Assembly: GCA_965226245.1 (NCBI GenBank)
Contig: CBDDCL010000015.1
Coordinates: forward strand, 1,984,001 to 2,048,000
Direction: 5' to 3'
DNA from: CBDCYS01 sp965226245
GTDB taxonomy: Bacteria > Acidobacteriota > Terriglobia > Bryobacterales > UBA6623
Length of the DNA: 64,000 nucleotides
Program-made: the position numbers and the translations under genes
The notes under the pieces: generated by a model
What the model saw: only the letters and a program-made list of their open reading frames with translations
What the model was told of the DNA's origin: nothing
Databases searched by the model: none
In this document: positions 8,625 to 17,729 of the stretch, in pieces
How positions within the stretch are numbered: the stretch's first letter is position 1
How the letters are laid out: the number at the start of each line of letters is the position of its first letter

Positions 8625-9544
8625 ATGGACAAGCGTTTAATTACAGTAATCGTTATGGCTGTGGTGGTTGCATTGGTCATCACGGCTATCTTTTATCAGA
8701 TCACGGTCGGCCGTCGGCCCACGCAGACGGCTGTCGCTAAGAAGGAATTGGTCGTCGCCAAAGAAGATCTAGCGATGGGTAGTGAGATCCAGGGCGAATC
8801 CAACCTGGCAGCCTCGTGCACACCGACGGCTGGGAAGGCTATGCGGGATTGGAGAACAAAGGATACCGCCATGATGTCCTGATCAGGGACTATCCGACTG
8901 AAGCATATCCTCAGGGCGCTTTCGCCAGCATTGAGGATGTGATCGATCGGTCGGTCATCAGTCCGATTCTGGCGAACGAACCGATTCTGGCCGCGCGCGT
9001 AACCGAAAAAGGCGCCGGCGTCGGTTTGGCCCCGCTGATTCCGGAGGGGAAGCGGGCGGTTGCGATCGCCATTAACCAAGTCTCGGGAGTGTCCGGATAT
9101 ATCAATCCGGGTTCGGAAGTCGACATCCTGTTGACGGGTCAGCCCCAAGGCTTCACCGAACGGCTGACGACGACAGTACTGGAAAACGTGACCGTGCTGT
9201 CGACTGGGACGCGGCTTGAGATGGATCCCGAAGGCAAGCCGCAGAATGTGCCGGTTATTAACATGTTGCTGACCCCGGAAGACGCTGAATTGATAACGCT
9301 GGCGACGGGTGTGGGGCGAATCCATTTGGTGCTGCGGAACCCGATGGATGAAGAATTGACCGCCGATGAACGCAGAGGCGCGCGCCAGCGTGATCTGTGG
9401 GCGCGAGTCAAGAGAAGTGCTCCGGCGCCTTCGCCTCGTCCTCGGGCGCGGCGAGCCGCGCCTGCCCCACCCCCGCCTCCGCCTCCGGCGCAGGTAGAAA
9501 TGATTCGTGGTAATCGGCGGACAATGGAGAAAATTTCGCGCTAG
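8625..9544 (+). pseudogene. cpaB: Flp/Tad pilus assembly protein CpaB, interrupted by a 77-bp transposase fragment
   Basis: CpaB is an inner-membrane/periplasmic Tad subunit with a SAF domain. Seen: an N-terminal membrane segment (RLITVIVMAVVVALVITAI), then KKELVVAKEDLAMGSEI, which is SAF-like. Then the frame breaks at 8798. After 8874 a second frame continues with LIRDYPTEAYPQGAFASIED, INQVSGVSGYINPGSEVDIL and a Pro-rich tail. Removing exactly 8798-8874 restores one 280-aa protein reading QGD-VLIRDYP. The start at 8625 has GTGAGG about 7 nt upstream. cpaC follows 42 nt downstream. As written, the first frame stops at 8882 after 85 residues, so the gene is non-functional unless the inserted segment is an assembly error. 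Confidence 0.85.
8798..8874 (+). repeat. 77-bp internal fragment of the local IS1595 transposase gene embedded in cpaB
   Basis: This block is identical, base for base, to positions 20047-20123 inside the IS1595-type transposase gene and to the same interval in the other intact copies. It has no IS ends, no inverted repeats and no target duplication. At its right edge GA is shared between the IS fragment and the host bases before the insertion, a 2-nt microhomology. Confidence 0.9.
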
Positions 9545-9586
9545 CTGAACACTGGCTAACTAAACACTAACTAAAGGTGTTGCTCT

Positions 9587-11047
9587 ATGTCACTGAGTCC
9601 CCCCCGAATATTTTTTGCCAGGCATTCCAAAGCTAGTCGTCGACACGGCAGGCGCTGGCGGGAATCGATTCCAGCGAAGGCCCGCCGGAGGCGGCCGGCC
9701 GCCGCTTTCATTGGGCTGTTGTTGAGCGCTGGTTTGTTGCCGGGCGCAGAGCCCCTGCAACAGCCCCCCGCCGGTGACGAGATCCCGTTAACCGTCGGGC
9801 GCTCCGTGGTGCTGGATCACCCGGATGAAATCCGGCGCGTGGCAATCGCCGACGAAACAGTAGCGGACGCTATTGTCATCTCGACCCGCGAGATGCTGAT
9901 CAACGGTAAGACGCCAGGCCTCACCTCTATGGTGATCTGGTCTCGATCGGGTGATCGTAACTTCTTTACTATCAATGTGAAGATGAACGTTGAGCAAGTC
10001 CAGGAGCATATCCGGACGTCGTTCCCCGGGGAGCCGATTCGCCTCTCTGCCAGCAATGGAGTGGTGACCCTGGCGGGGAAGGCTTCCGGCCCCGACATCC
10101 TGGAGCGCGTTGTTGCCATGATCACGGGTTCGGTGGGCAATGCCACGATTATCAACAACGTAGAACTGCCCCCTCCGCCGGCTGCAAGGCAGATCATGCT
10201 GAAGGTGAAATTCATCGAGGTGGATCGCCAGGCGATGCAGGAGTTTGGGGCGGGCCTGATGAGCACAGGCGCATTCAATACGCCGGCGGCTATCTCGACG
10301 CAACAGTTCGGCGGCGGTAGCGTCAACCAGATAGCGGGACAGATCCCGGCGCTGTTGGAGGGCACCACAACGAACTTCAACTTTCTGGACGTTTTGAATA
10401 TTTTTGCCTTCCGGCCGGACTTGAATGTCGGCGCGATCATTCGCGCGTTGAAATCGAAGGCTCTGGTTCAGATTCTCGCGGAGCCCAACGTGGTGACGAC
10501 TGATGGCAAGGAGGCGAGCTTTCTGGTGGGCGGCGAGTTCCCGGTTCCGGTGGTGCAAGGTGGCGCCACGTCGGGCGCGATCACGATTCAGTTCCGCGAG
10601 TTTGGAATTCGCTTCGACTTCCTGCCCAACTTCACCGAGCGTGGAACGGTCAAAATGCGTGTCACGCCGGAAGTCAGTGCATTGGACTTTGCCAACGCGG
10701 TCAGTATTCAGGGTTTTCTGGTTCCGGCTCTCAGTACACGCCGGGTTGAGACGGAGGTGGAGCTTGCGCCGGGCCAGAGTTTTGTTGTGGGTGGCTTGAT
10801 TGATCGGCGTATTGCGGATACCGTCTCCAGGATTCCCGGGCTGTCCAGCATCCCGTTGATCGGCCGTATTTTCAAGAGTTACTCAAGGGAGCAGCAGGCC
10901 TCGGATCTGATTGTCGTCGTGACTCCGGAGTTCCCCGAGGTCATCGATGTGGGCCAGCCGCGGCCGATGCTGCCGATGCCCTACGAGTTTATGGAGCCCC
11001 TGAGCGAGTATGTGGAACGTTTGAGGGTGAAAGAGCAGCAGCAGTAA
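9587..11047 (+). CDS. cpaC: Tad pilus secretin CpaC/RcpA
   Basis: 486 aa outer-membrane secretin of the Tad system. After an Arg-rich N-terminus and a signal-like hydrophobic stretch (AAAFIGLLLSAGLLPGAEP) come the CpaC N-terminal domain (VGRSVVLDHPDEIRRVAIAD, about 70-140), a BON-like domain (SNGVVTLAGKASGPDILERV, about 150-195) and the secretin core from about 200. The core has LKVKFIEVDRQAMQEFG, ILAEPNVVTTDGKEASFLVG, a GEFPVPV segment, and near the end GLSSIPLIGRIFKS and DLIVVVTPE, both typical of secretins. It forms the gated channel through which the pilus passes. The gene is intact, in contrast to its neighbours cpaB and cpaE. Confidence 0.92.
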   Translation: MSLSPPRIFFARHSKASRRHGRRWRESIPAKARRRRPAAAFIGLLLSAGLLPGAEPLQQPPAGDEIPLTVGRSVVLDHPDEIRRVAIADETVADAIVISTREMLINGKTPGLTSMVIWSRSGDRNFFTINVKMNVEQVQEHIRTSFPGEPIRLSASNGVVTLAGKASGPDILERVVAMITGSVGNATIINNVELPPPPAARQIMLKVKFIEVDRQAMQEFGAGLMSTGAFNTPAAISTQQFGGGSVNQIAGQIPALLEGTTTNFNFLDVLNIFAFRPDLNVGAIIRALKSKALVQILAEPNVVTTDGKEASFLVGGEFPVPVVQGGATSGAITIQFREFGIRFDFLPNFTERGTVKMRVTPEVSALDFANAVSIQGFLVPALSTRRVETEVELAPGQSFVVGGLIDRRIADTVSRIPGLSSIPLIGRIFKSYSREQQASDLIVVVTPEFPEVIDVGQPRPMLPMPYEFMEPLSEYVERLRVKEQQQ

Positions 11048-11697
11048 GACAGTGGCTGGAAGGCGCGCGACGGAAGCTATGGAATTCAAGCAAAGGGCCG
11101 AGTTGATGACGCTGCTGATTTGCCCCAACCGCGGGCTTGCGCAGCAGTTTCTCGCCACGGTTCCCGAGACCCGGTCGTTCCAGGTCGTTGGGGACTTGCA
11201 GCGCTACCCCAATGTCAGGCAGCTGGACGCCCGTCTCCGCCAGCTCCGCCCTGATGTTGTTCTGCTCGATCTGAGTGCTGATACCGAGGCGGCTATGGGG
11301 CTGATCGGAGTGATTGCGGCGTTCCGGCCCGCGATCTATGTCGTGGGACTCCACGAAAGCAACGATTCCAGCGTAATCATCAGGTCGCTTCGCGCCGGAT
11401 CAACGGAATTTCTTTGCTGTCCCTTCGATGTCGACTCGCAGTCGACGGTCATTACTCGGATCCTGAGACTCAGGGAATCGGCGGAGAGTGTGGCTCCCCA
11501 GCGGGGCCGGGTTTTGGCCTTTGTGGGGGCAAAGGCTGGGCAGGGAGCGACGACGCTAGCCTTTCAGGTGGCCTCGATTGCGGCGCAGGATGGAAAGCGC
11601 AAGGGGTGCGCGACATAGAAGTGAGTATTTCAGCAGGCTCTTTATTGTGGCCAATATCCTTGCGTATGTATTACGCTAGGAACAGGAGGTCACTTCC

Positions 11698-12099
11698 ATG
11701 CCTGATTCCCTCGAGCAACTGCAGCAACAGCGTACCGACATCGTCCGCCAGATCGGCGAGCTGGGCGATCTGCGCCCCGGTTCGATCACCAGCACCTCGG
11801 GGCGTTGCGGCAAACCAAGCTGCCGCTGCCATCGCCCCGGTCAACCGGGGCACGGTCCCCATACCCGCCTCACCTATAAGGCCGGTCGTAAGACCGTCAC
11901 CGAGTCGCTGCCGACTCCGGCCGCGCTGGGCAAAGCCGAGCGCGAAGTGGCCGAGTTCCGCAAGTTCCAGCAACTGAGCCGCGAGTTCGTGGAGCTCAAT
12001 ACCCGCATCTGCAAACAGCGGCCGCTGCAGCTTGAGGCGCAGACCCCCCAGGAAAAAAAACGGCCGCCGCCATCCAGCAAGAGGTCGCGCGCGAACTAG
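11698..12099 (+). CDS. ISKra4 upstream ORF (DUF6788-like, N-terminal part of the transposase)
   Basis: 133 aa. The core has a Cys/His-rich segment (SGRCGKPSCRCHRPGQPGHG) that I associate with the small ORF found with ISKra4-type transposases. Near its end an A8 run (about 12053-12060) follows a stretch ending TPQE. A -1 shift there continues without a stop into the large transposase frame (KTAAAIQQEVARELDQLLRV), predicting a 571-aa fusion. Whether the fusion or the separate product is the functional form cannot be told. GGAGG precedes the ATG by 6-7 nt. Confidence 0.75.
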   Translation: MPDSLEQLQQQRTDIVRQIGELGDLRPGSITSTSGRCGKPSCRCHRPGQPGHGPHTRLTYKAGRKTVTESLPTPAALGKAEREVAEFRKFQQLSREFVELNTRICKQRPLQLEAQTPQEKKRPPPSSKRSRAN

Positions 12100-12107
12100 A
12101 CCAGCTA

Positions 12108-13412
12108 TTGCGCGTGCTGTTCAGCGGGCGGCGCAAGACAGGCCACTGGGATCTGGAAGCCGTCGAGATGGCGGTGCGCTCGGCGATGCACCAAGCTGGC
12201 GCCGCCGCCCTCTCCGAACTGCTGCAATGGGCAGCCCCAGCGGCCGGCCAGCGGAGCCTTCCCTGTTGTTGCGGCCACCAAGCTCACTACCGGGAACTGC
12301 GCTCCAAGTCGGTTCTCACCGCCCTGGGCAGGGTGCATATATCGCGCCCCTACTACCTGTGCGGGCACTGTCACAGCGGCCAATTTCCGGCCGACGCTGA
12401 ACTCGACATCGCCCAAACGGAATGCTCTCCTGGGGTACGCCGTATGCAGGCGATGGTGGGCCAGGAGGCTCCCTTCGATCACGGGCGCCGGCAGCTGGAA
12501 CTGCTGGCGGGTCTGGAAGTGACCGCCAAGGCGGTGGAGCGGACGGCGGAGGGGATTGGAGAGGATATCGCGGCGCGGGAGCAGAGCGAGATCCAGCGGG
12601 CGATGCAGTTGGAGCTGCCGCTGGTGGTGGGGGAACCCGTTCCGATCCTGTACATCGAAATGGATGGGACCGGAATTCCGGTGGTGCGCAAAGAGACGGT
12701 GGGCCGAGCGGGCAAAAGGAAGGGAGAGGCGGCCCACACCCGCGAAGCTAAGTTGGGCTGCGTGTTCACTCAAACGAAGTGGGACGAAGAGGGCTACCCC
12801 ATCCGCGATCCGGACTCGACCAGCTACAGCGGCGCCATTGAGACCGCCGACGAGTTTGGCAAACGCATGTATGTGGAGGCTTGGAAGCGGGGCTGGAGCC
12901 GGGCACGCAAGAAGGTCGTGCTGGGAGATGGCGCCGAATGGATCTGGAACATTGCCCAGCAGCAGTTTCCCGGCGCCATTCAGATCGTCGACCTCTATCA
13001 CGCCCGCCAGCACTTGTGGGACCTGGCACGCCAGCTTCATCCCCACGACAAGGCCCAGCAACGGTGTTGGATCACGATCCATCAGGACCACCTCGACCAG
13101 GGGCGGATGGAAGAGTTAGTGTGCTCGCTGCGGTCGGTCGAATGCTCGAGTCCCCAACTCGCGGAAGAGTTCCGCGACGAAGCCAAATACTTTGAAAAGA
13201 ATGCCAAGCGGATGCGCTACCCAGAGTTTCGGCGCCAGCATCTGTTTGTCGGCTCGGGAGTGATCGAGGCCGGCTGCAAGAGTGTCATCGGCTCTCGCCT
13301 GAAACGGTCGGGCATGTTCTGGACCGTCCGCGGAGCCAACGCGATTCTGGCCCTTCGTTGCTGCCACCACAACGGCCGCTTCGAGGACTATTGGGAGGCC
13401 CGAGCGGCTTGA
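12108..13412 (+). CDS. ISKra4-family transposase
   Basis: 434 aa in this frame, which in reality extends further upstream to the A8 slippage site. Features: a Cys-rich N-terminal part (CCCGHQAHYRELRSK, YYLCGHCHSGQFPAD) that looks like a zinc ribbon; catalytic Asp candidates in YIEMDGTGIPV and VVLGDGAEWIWN; a catalytic Glu candidate in VGSGVIEAGCKSVIGSRLK; and the ending MFWTVRGANAILALRC characteristic of the family. It has no clear ribosome-binding site of its own, which fits production by frameshift from the upstream ORF. No disruption is visible, so the element could be active. Confidence 0.85.
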   Translation: MRVLFSGRRKTGHWDLEAVEMAVRSAMHQAGAAALSELLQWAAPAAGQRSLPCCCGHQAHYRELRSKSVLTALGRVHISRPYYLCGHCHSGQFPADAELDIAQTECSPGVRRMQAMVGQEAPFDHGRRQLELLAGLEVTAKAVERTAEGIGEDIAAREQSEIQRAMQLELPLVVGEPVPILYIEMDGTGIPVVRKETVGRAGKRKGEAAHTREAKLGCVFTQTKWDEEGYPIRDPDSTSYSGAIETADEFGKRMYVEAWKRGWSRARKKVVLGDGAEWIWNIAQQQFPGAIQIVDLYHARQHLWDLARQLHPHDKAQQRCWITIHQDHLDQGRMEELVCSLRSVECSSPQLAEEFRDEAKYFEKNAKRMRYPEFRRQHLFVGSGVIEAGCKSVIGSRLKRSGMFWTVRGANAILALRCCHHNGRFEDYWEARAA

Positions 13413-14315
13413 GCTCCACTTTCATGTCGCACACCCAAGCGCAAGGTTCTGCTGGCGGATTTTGATATCATCGGAGGGACTATTTCGTTCGCTTCGCGGA
13501 TGTCGCACAGCTACAGCGTGCTCGATGCCATTCGCCACTCCGAAAAGCTGGATAGCGCGCTTTGGAGCGCGCTGGTTAAAGACAAGGACGGCCTGGATCT
13601 TCTGCTTTCCCCTGATCCGCCTGAGGCCGGTGGTGTGGAAGGGCATAAGGTTCACGAGGTCATCGAATACGCGCGGGCTTCATACGAAGACGTCATTTTG
13701 GATTTGCCGTCCGCCTACGAGCGCATTTCTCAGGTTTCGATCAGCGAGGCGGACAAGATCTTTCTGGTTTGCAATGCCGAGCTGCCCTCTCTTCACCTGA
13801 CGCGAAAGCTGATTTCGTATCTAGAGCGGCTGAATATCAGCCGGGACACAATGTCGTTGCTGGTCAATCGCCTGAACCGGCGCCACGAACTGAGCCCTGA
13901 GGACATGGAGAAGGTGTTCAATTTCCCGATCAGCGCGGTTTTCCCCGAGGACTACGGCGTGGCTCACCGCGCCTTGACCGTGGGCAAGCCGATTCCTCCG
14001 ACAGGAGATTTGGGCCGCGCCTTGCAAAGTTTCGGCGACTCGTTGTTTGCTCCTCCGACAAGCGAGAAAAAGAAAGGGCTGTCGGCTTTGAGGCTCTCGG
14101 CATTGTTGTCGCAGAGCTAGAGGTTTAAGATGCGTCTGGTTGAGTTTAGTATCTCTATGGTGATGGTGAAATTCGCGCAAGACGTGGAAGAAAATTCGGG
14201 AGCCAGATTCAGAGCCGCGACCGTGAGGGAGCGGTCTGCCGCTTCGACGCGCGGCACCCGGCGGCGGGCACGCTCCCCTGTTTTGGTTGCGGCTGGTCCG
14301 GATTAGGGAGAAGGA

Positions 14316-15683
14316 ATGTCGTTAACGACGGATATTCAAAGTTCGGGTGATCTTACATGGGAGGACCGGCTCAAGCGCGGCGGCGCTCGAAGCCGGCTGA
14401 CCCTGAACCCGGAATACCAAGAGCTGAAGTTTCGGCTGCACCGCCGGCTTCTTGACAAGATCAACCTGGAAGCCCTGGCCAGCATCGACAACGAGAGAGT
14501 GCGGATCGAAGTCCGCAATGCCTTGATGTCGTTGATGGACGAAGAGTCGACTCTGCTGAGTTCGCTCGAAAGACAGCAGATCTGCGAAGAGGTCCTGGAT
14601 GAGGTGTTCGGCCTGGGGCCGCTCGAACCCCTGCTGCTGGATGCGACGATCAGTGACATTTTGGTCAACACCCACAAACAGGTATACATCGAGCGAAACG
14701 GCCAACTGGAACTAACCAGCGTCACCTTTAAGGACGACAACCACCTGTACCGGATTATCGACAAGATTGTCTCGCAGGTCGGACGCCGCGTGGATGAGTC
14801 GTCGCCCATGGTGGATGCCAGGCTCTCCGACGGTTCTCGTGTCAACGCGATTATTCCACCGCTCGCCGTGGACGGTCCGTTGCTGTCGATTCGCCGGTTC
14901 AGCACGGACAAACTGATGCCGGATGATCTGGTGGCGAAGAAGTCCATCACGCAAGGCATGATGGATCTGTTGAAGGGGGCCGTGACTGCCAAGCTCAACC
15001 TCATCATCTCCGGCGGAACGGGTTCAGGCAAGACGACCATGCTGAACGCCTTGTCGGCCTACATTTCTCCCGACGAGCGCGTGGTTACGATCGAGGACGC
15101 AGCCGAGCTCCAGCTGAAGCAGCCTCACGTTGTGCGGTTGGAGACCCGTCCTCCCAACTTGGAAGGCGAGGGAGCGATTCGGCAGCGAGAACTTCTTGTC
15201 AACTCCCTGCGCATGCGTCCCGACCGCATCGTGATCGGGGAGTGCCGCGGCGAAGAAGCTCTCGATATGTTGCAGGCGATGAATACCGGTCACGATGGCT
15301 CGATGACGACGGTTCACGCCAACACTCCGCGGGACGTCATCTCGAGACTGGAAGTCATGGTCAACCTGGCCACCGCCAGCTTGCCCATAACGGCGATTCG
15401 GAGCCAGATCGCCGCGGCGGTCGACGCCATTGTTCAGGTCGAACGCATGAGCGACGGTACGCGCCGCTGCCGCAGTATCACCGAAGTGACCACGATGGAA
15501 GGCGATATGGTGATGCTCCAGGATATTTTCGTGTTCGAGAAGCTGGGAGTTTCCAGCGAAGGCAAAGTGCTGGGCCGCTTTGCGGCCACGGGAATCCGGC
15601 CCCGCTTCTACGAAAAGCTGCTCGCGGCGGGCATTCGGCTTCCCGGCGAGACATTTGAAGAGATTGTCGAAATCAGCGAATAG
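14316..15683 (+). CDS. cpaF: Tad secretion ATPase CpaF/TadA
   Basis: 455 aa hexameric secretion ATPase that powers Tad pilus assembly at the cytoplasmic face. Seen: a helical N-terminal domain, GPLEPLLLDATISDILVN (about 105-120), Walker A GGTGSGKT (about 233-240), the Asp box VVTIEDAAELQL, Walker B-like DRIVIGECRGEEALDML, and the His box TGHDGSMTTVHAN. Length and motif order are standard for the family. The ATG at 14316 is preceded by GGGAGAAGG. The gap of 195 bp after cpaE is without a gene. tadB follows 12 nt downstream, so cpaF-tadB-tadC form one unit. Confidence 0.95.
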   Translation: MSLTTDIQSSGDLTWEDRLKRGGARSRLTLNPEYQELKFRLHRRLLDKINLEALASIDNERVRIEVRNALMSLMDEESTLLSSLERQQICEEVLDEVFGLGPLEPLLLDATISDILVNTHKQVYIERNGQLELTSVTFKDDNHLYRIIDKIVSQVGRRVDESSPMVDARLSDGSRVNAIIPPLAVDGPLLSIRRFSTDKLMPDDLVAKKSITQGMMDLLKGAVTAKLNLIISGGTGSGKTTMLNALSAYISPDERVVTIEDAAELQLKQPHVVRLETRPPNLEGEGAIRQRELLVNSLRMRPDRIVIGECRGEEALDMLQAMNTGHDGSMTTVHANTPRDVISRLEVMVNLATASLPITAIRSQIAAAVDAIVQVERMSDGTRRCRSITEVTTMEGDMVMLQDIFVFEKLGVSSEGKVLGRFAATGIRPRFYEKLLAAGIRLPGETFEEIVEISE

Positions 15684-15695
15684 GAGGCGGACTTT

Positions 15696-16661
15696 ATGGT
15701 TTTCATGATCTTCTTTGGTTTCCTCGTCACCGTGATGATCATCACGGTGTTGGTTGCCAACAGTGTATTGCGAAAGCGCGACGTCGACCAAATAAAGACG
15801 CTGGTCAGCGGCAGAGTGACGCAAATGGGGGAGAAGAAGGGCGAGACTCCCCTGATGAAGCAAAAGACCGAGAGCAAGCGGGAAGCGGTAGCGCGATTTT
15901 TCCTCGGCTCCAGCCTCACGGAAAAACTTCGGAACTACATAGAACAGGCGGGTCTTGACTGGGATCCAGCGCGCACGGTCTATCTGTCCTTGTTGCTCGG
16001 ATTGATCGGATTCAATATTTTCTGGTACATCATACCGCGCGGCCAGGCCATTGCTTTTATCGGCGTGATCGCCGGACTGGGGGCTCCATCGCTGTATCTT
16101 TATCAGAAGAGAAAAGCCCGCTTGATGAAATTCGAAGCGCAGTTTCCGGATGCTCTCGAGTTCGTGTCACGCGCCATGCGTTCCGGTCACGCTTTCTCGG
16201 TTTCGCTTGAGATGCTCCATAAGGAATATGCGCCGCCGCTGGGGGACGAGTTCAGGCGGACTTTCGACGAACAGAACCTGGGTTTGCCTTTAGAGGTGGC
16301 GCTGGAGAGGCTGGGGACGAGAATCCCGTTGCTGGACGTCCACTTCTTCGTCTCGGCCGTCCTGCTTCAAAAGCGAACGGGTGGAAACCTGGCTAATCTG
16401 CTCGACAACCTGGCGTATTTGATGCGCGAGCGGTTCAAGCTGCGCGCACGCATCCGCGCTGTTAGTGCTCATGGCCGAATCTCGGGTTTGGTGCTGTCCA
16501 TGATTCCGCTGACCGTTGGGCTCTTGATGTTCTACACGAACCCCAGCTATATCCTGTTTTTCTTCGATGACCCGGACGGCAAGGTGATGCTGGCGGTCTG
16601 TATTATCTTTCAATTTCTCGGGTTTGTAACGATTCGTAAGATCGTAAGCCTTGGAGTATAG
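15696..16661 (+). CDS. tadB: Tad inner-membrane platform protein TadB
   Basis: 321 aa. An N-terminal membrane segment (VFMIFFGFLVTVMIITVLVA) is followed by a cytoplasmic stretch, two helices near residues 95-140, and the T2SS/TadB F domain with the family signature EFVSRAMRSGHAFSVSLEM and GGNLANLLDNLAYLMRER. Two C-terminal helices close the protein. AGGAGG lies about 10 nt before the ATG. TadB and TadC together form the inner-membrane platform on which CpaF acts. tadC starts 5 nt after the stop. Confidence 0.93.
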   Translation: MVFMIFFGFLVTVMIITVLVANSVLRKRDVDQIKTLVSGRVTQMGEKKGETPLMKQKTESKREAVARFFLGSSLTEKLRNYIEQAGLDWDPARTVYLSLLLGLIGFNIFWYIIPRGQAIAFIGVIAGLGAPSLYLYQKRKARLMKFEAQFPDALEFVSRAMRSGHAFSVSLEMLHKEYAPPLGDEFRRTFDEQNLGLPLEVALERLGTRIPLLDVHFFVSAVLLQKRTGGNLANLLDNLAYLMRERFKLRARIRAVSAHGRISGLVLSMIPLTVGLLMFYTNPSYILFFFDDPDGKVMLAVCIIFQFLGFVTIRKIVSLGV

Positions 16662-16666
16662 GCTTT

Positions 16667-17584
16667 ATGACTCCACTATTTGCTTCTATTTTTCTGTTTG
16701 CCGTCATCGTCTTGTTGTTGACGGTGGTCGGCTTCAAGTTCTGGGTGCAGCCCAAGACGGCCTTGGAGCGGGTGATCGGCGAACTGGACCTGGGGCAGCC
16801 CAGAGTTCCCGAGCCCAGCCTGGCTTTTCGGGATATATTGACGAAGATCGGAAATAAAGTGCCGGCGAATCCAACGGACGTCGGCCTACTGCAAAAGCGT
16901 CTCCTCTCCGCGGGTATTCGCAGCCAGCACGCGCTTAAGGTTCTCTACGGAATCAAGGGGATACTGGCGTTGTTTTTCACCATATTGAGCACCGGTTTAG
17001 TATTCGGATTTCAGCTTCAGAGCGAGATGTCCGTGTTTCAGATCGGCGCCGCGGCTTTTCTGGGGTGGGGCGGCCCGAACATGGTTCTCAACCGCATGTC
17101 GATTCGGCGGCAAAAGGCGATTAAAAAGGGGCTGCCTAACACGCTGGACATGCTGGTCATCTGCGTGGAGTCCGGACTCGGGCTGGATCAGGCCTTGATG
17201 CAGGTAAGTAAAGAGCTGCACACGGCTCATCCCGAGATTAGCGACGAGCTGGCCGTCATGAATCTGGAGATGCGGGCAGGCAAGCGCCGGGCCGACGCTC
17301 TGCATAGCTTTGGCGAGCGGACCGGTGTCGACGAGGTCAAAAAACTGGTCAGCGTGCTGATTCAGGCAGACCGCTTCGGCACGAGTATTTCGCAGACGCT
17401 GAGGAATTTTTCGGATTTCATGAGGGTTCAGACAAGGATGGAGATTGAGGAAAGAGCAGCCAAGATCGGCGTCAAGCTTGTGTTTCCCATTTTCTTCTTC
17501 ATTCTGCCTTCATTGTTTGTGGTTACGGTGGGTCCGATCATGGTCACGGTGATGCGGGACTTCCTGCCGGGTCTCAATTTGTAG
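16667..17584 (+). CDS. tadC: Tad inner-membrane platform protein TadC
   Basis: 305 aa paralogue-like partner of TadB. N-terminal helix (ASIFLFAVIVLLLTVVGF), a pair of helices around residues 100-145, then the F domain with LPNTLDMLVICVESGLGLDQ and DRFGTSISQTLRNFSDFMR, and a C-terminal hydrophobic segment (LVFPIFFFILPSLFVVTVGP). All are standard for TadC. It is separated from tadB by 5 nt and shares its transcription. The small peptide gene follows after 49 nt. Confidence 0.93.
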   Translation: MTPLFASIFLFAVIVLLLTVVGFKFWVQPKTALERVIGELDLGQPRVPEPSLAFRDILTKIGNKVPANPTDVGLLQKRLLSAGIRSQHALKVLYGIKGILALFFTILSTGLVFGFQLQSEMSVFQIGAAAFLGWGGPNMVLNRMSIRRQKAIKKGLPNTLDMLVICVESGLGLDQALMQVSKELHTAHPEISDELAVMNLEMRAGKRRADALHSFGERTGVDEVKKLVSVLIQADRFGTSISQTLRNFSDFMRVQTRMEIEERAAKIGVKLVFPIFFFILPSLFVVTVGPIMVTVMRDFLPGLNL

Positions 17585-17633
17585 TTCTAGCTTGTTCATG
17601 GGTTGAAGGGAAGGGCTAACGAAGGAGAGAGAA

Positions 17634-17729
17634 ATGGAAGCTGTTAGCGTACGAGTGATTTGCGCTGTGTTGGCGCTGGCGCTGTTGGTGCTGATTGTGC
17701 TGCGTCGCCGCCAGAAAGCCCGGCAGTAA
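17634..17729 (+). CDS. 31-aa single-helix membrane peptide after tadC
   Basis: A short ORF starting at an ATG with GGAGAG about 5-10 nt upstream. The product has a short N-terminus (MEAVSVRVICAV), a hydrophobic helix (LALALLVLIVL) and a basic tail (RRRQKARQ). This fits a small inner-membrane peptide with its positive end in the cytoplasm. It sits directly downstream of tadC on the same strand. No pilin processing site is visible, so it is not an obvious Flp pilin. I do not recognise it; a Tad-linked role is only suggested by position and by the good ribosome-binding site. Confidence 0.5.
   Translation: MEAVSVRVICAVLALALLVLIVLRRRQKARQ

Larger units (their letters stand above)
11604..13436 (+). 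mobile_element. ISKra4-family insertion sequence in cpaE
   Basis: 1833 bp with imperfect terminal inverted repeats: left GGGTGCGCGACATAGAAGTG, right reverse-complemented GGGTGTGCGACATGAAAGTG. It is flanked by a 9-bp direct repeat AAGCGCAAG (11595-11603 and 13437-13445). It carries the two-ORF arrangement known for ISKra4-type elements: a small upstream ORF and a large transposase, joined through a homopolymer. Confidence 0.9.
11079..14120 (+). pseudogene. cpaE: CpaE/TadZ pilus-localisation ATPase, split by an ISKra4-type element
   Basis: The N-terminal piece (11079-11603) has an atypical receiver domain (MTLLICPNRGLAQQF, RPDVVLLDLSADTEAAMG) and then the start of a MinD/ParA-like ATPase with a deviant Walker A (FVGAKAGQGATTLAFQVA). 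The C-terminal piece (13446-14120) resumes with KVLLADFDIIGGTISFA, VILDLPSAYERI and the helical end. Removing the element and one copy of the 9-bp target repeat AAGCGCAAG joins GKR-KVLLADFD in frame, giving 399 aa. TadZ-type proteins recruit Tad machinery to the pole. Start choice: ATG 11079; ATG 11106 is an alternative. As it stands the protein is truncated inside the ATPase domain. Confidence 0.9.

Noticed and set aside
12105..13091. A 328-codon frame antisense to the ISKra4 transposase
   Set aside because: A shadow of a well-recognised transposase on the opposite strand.
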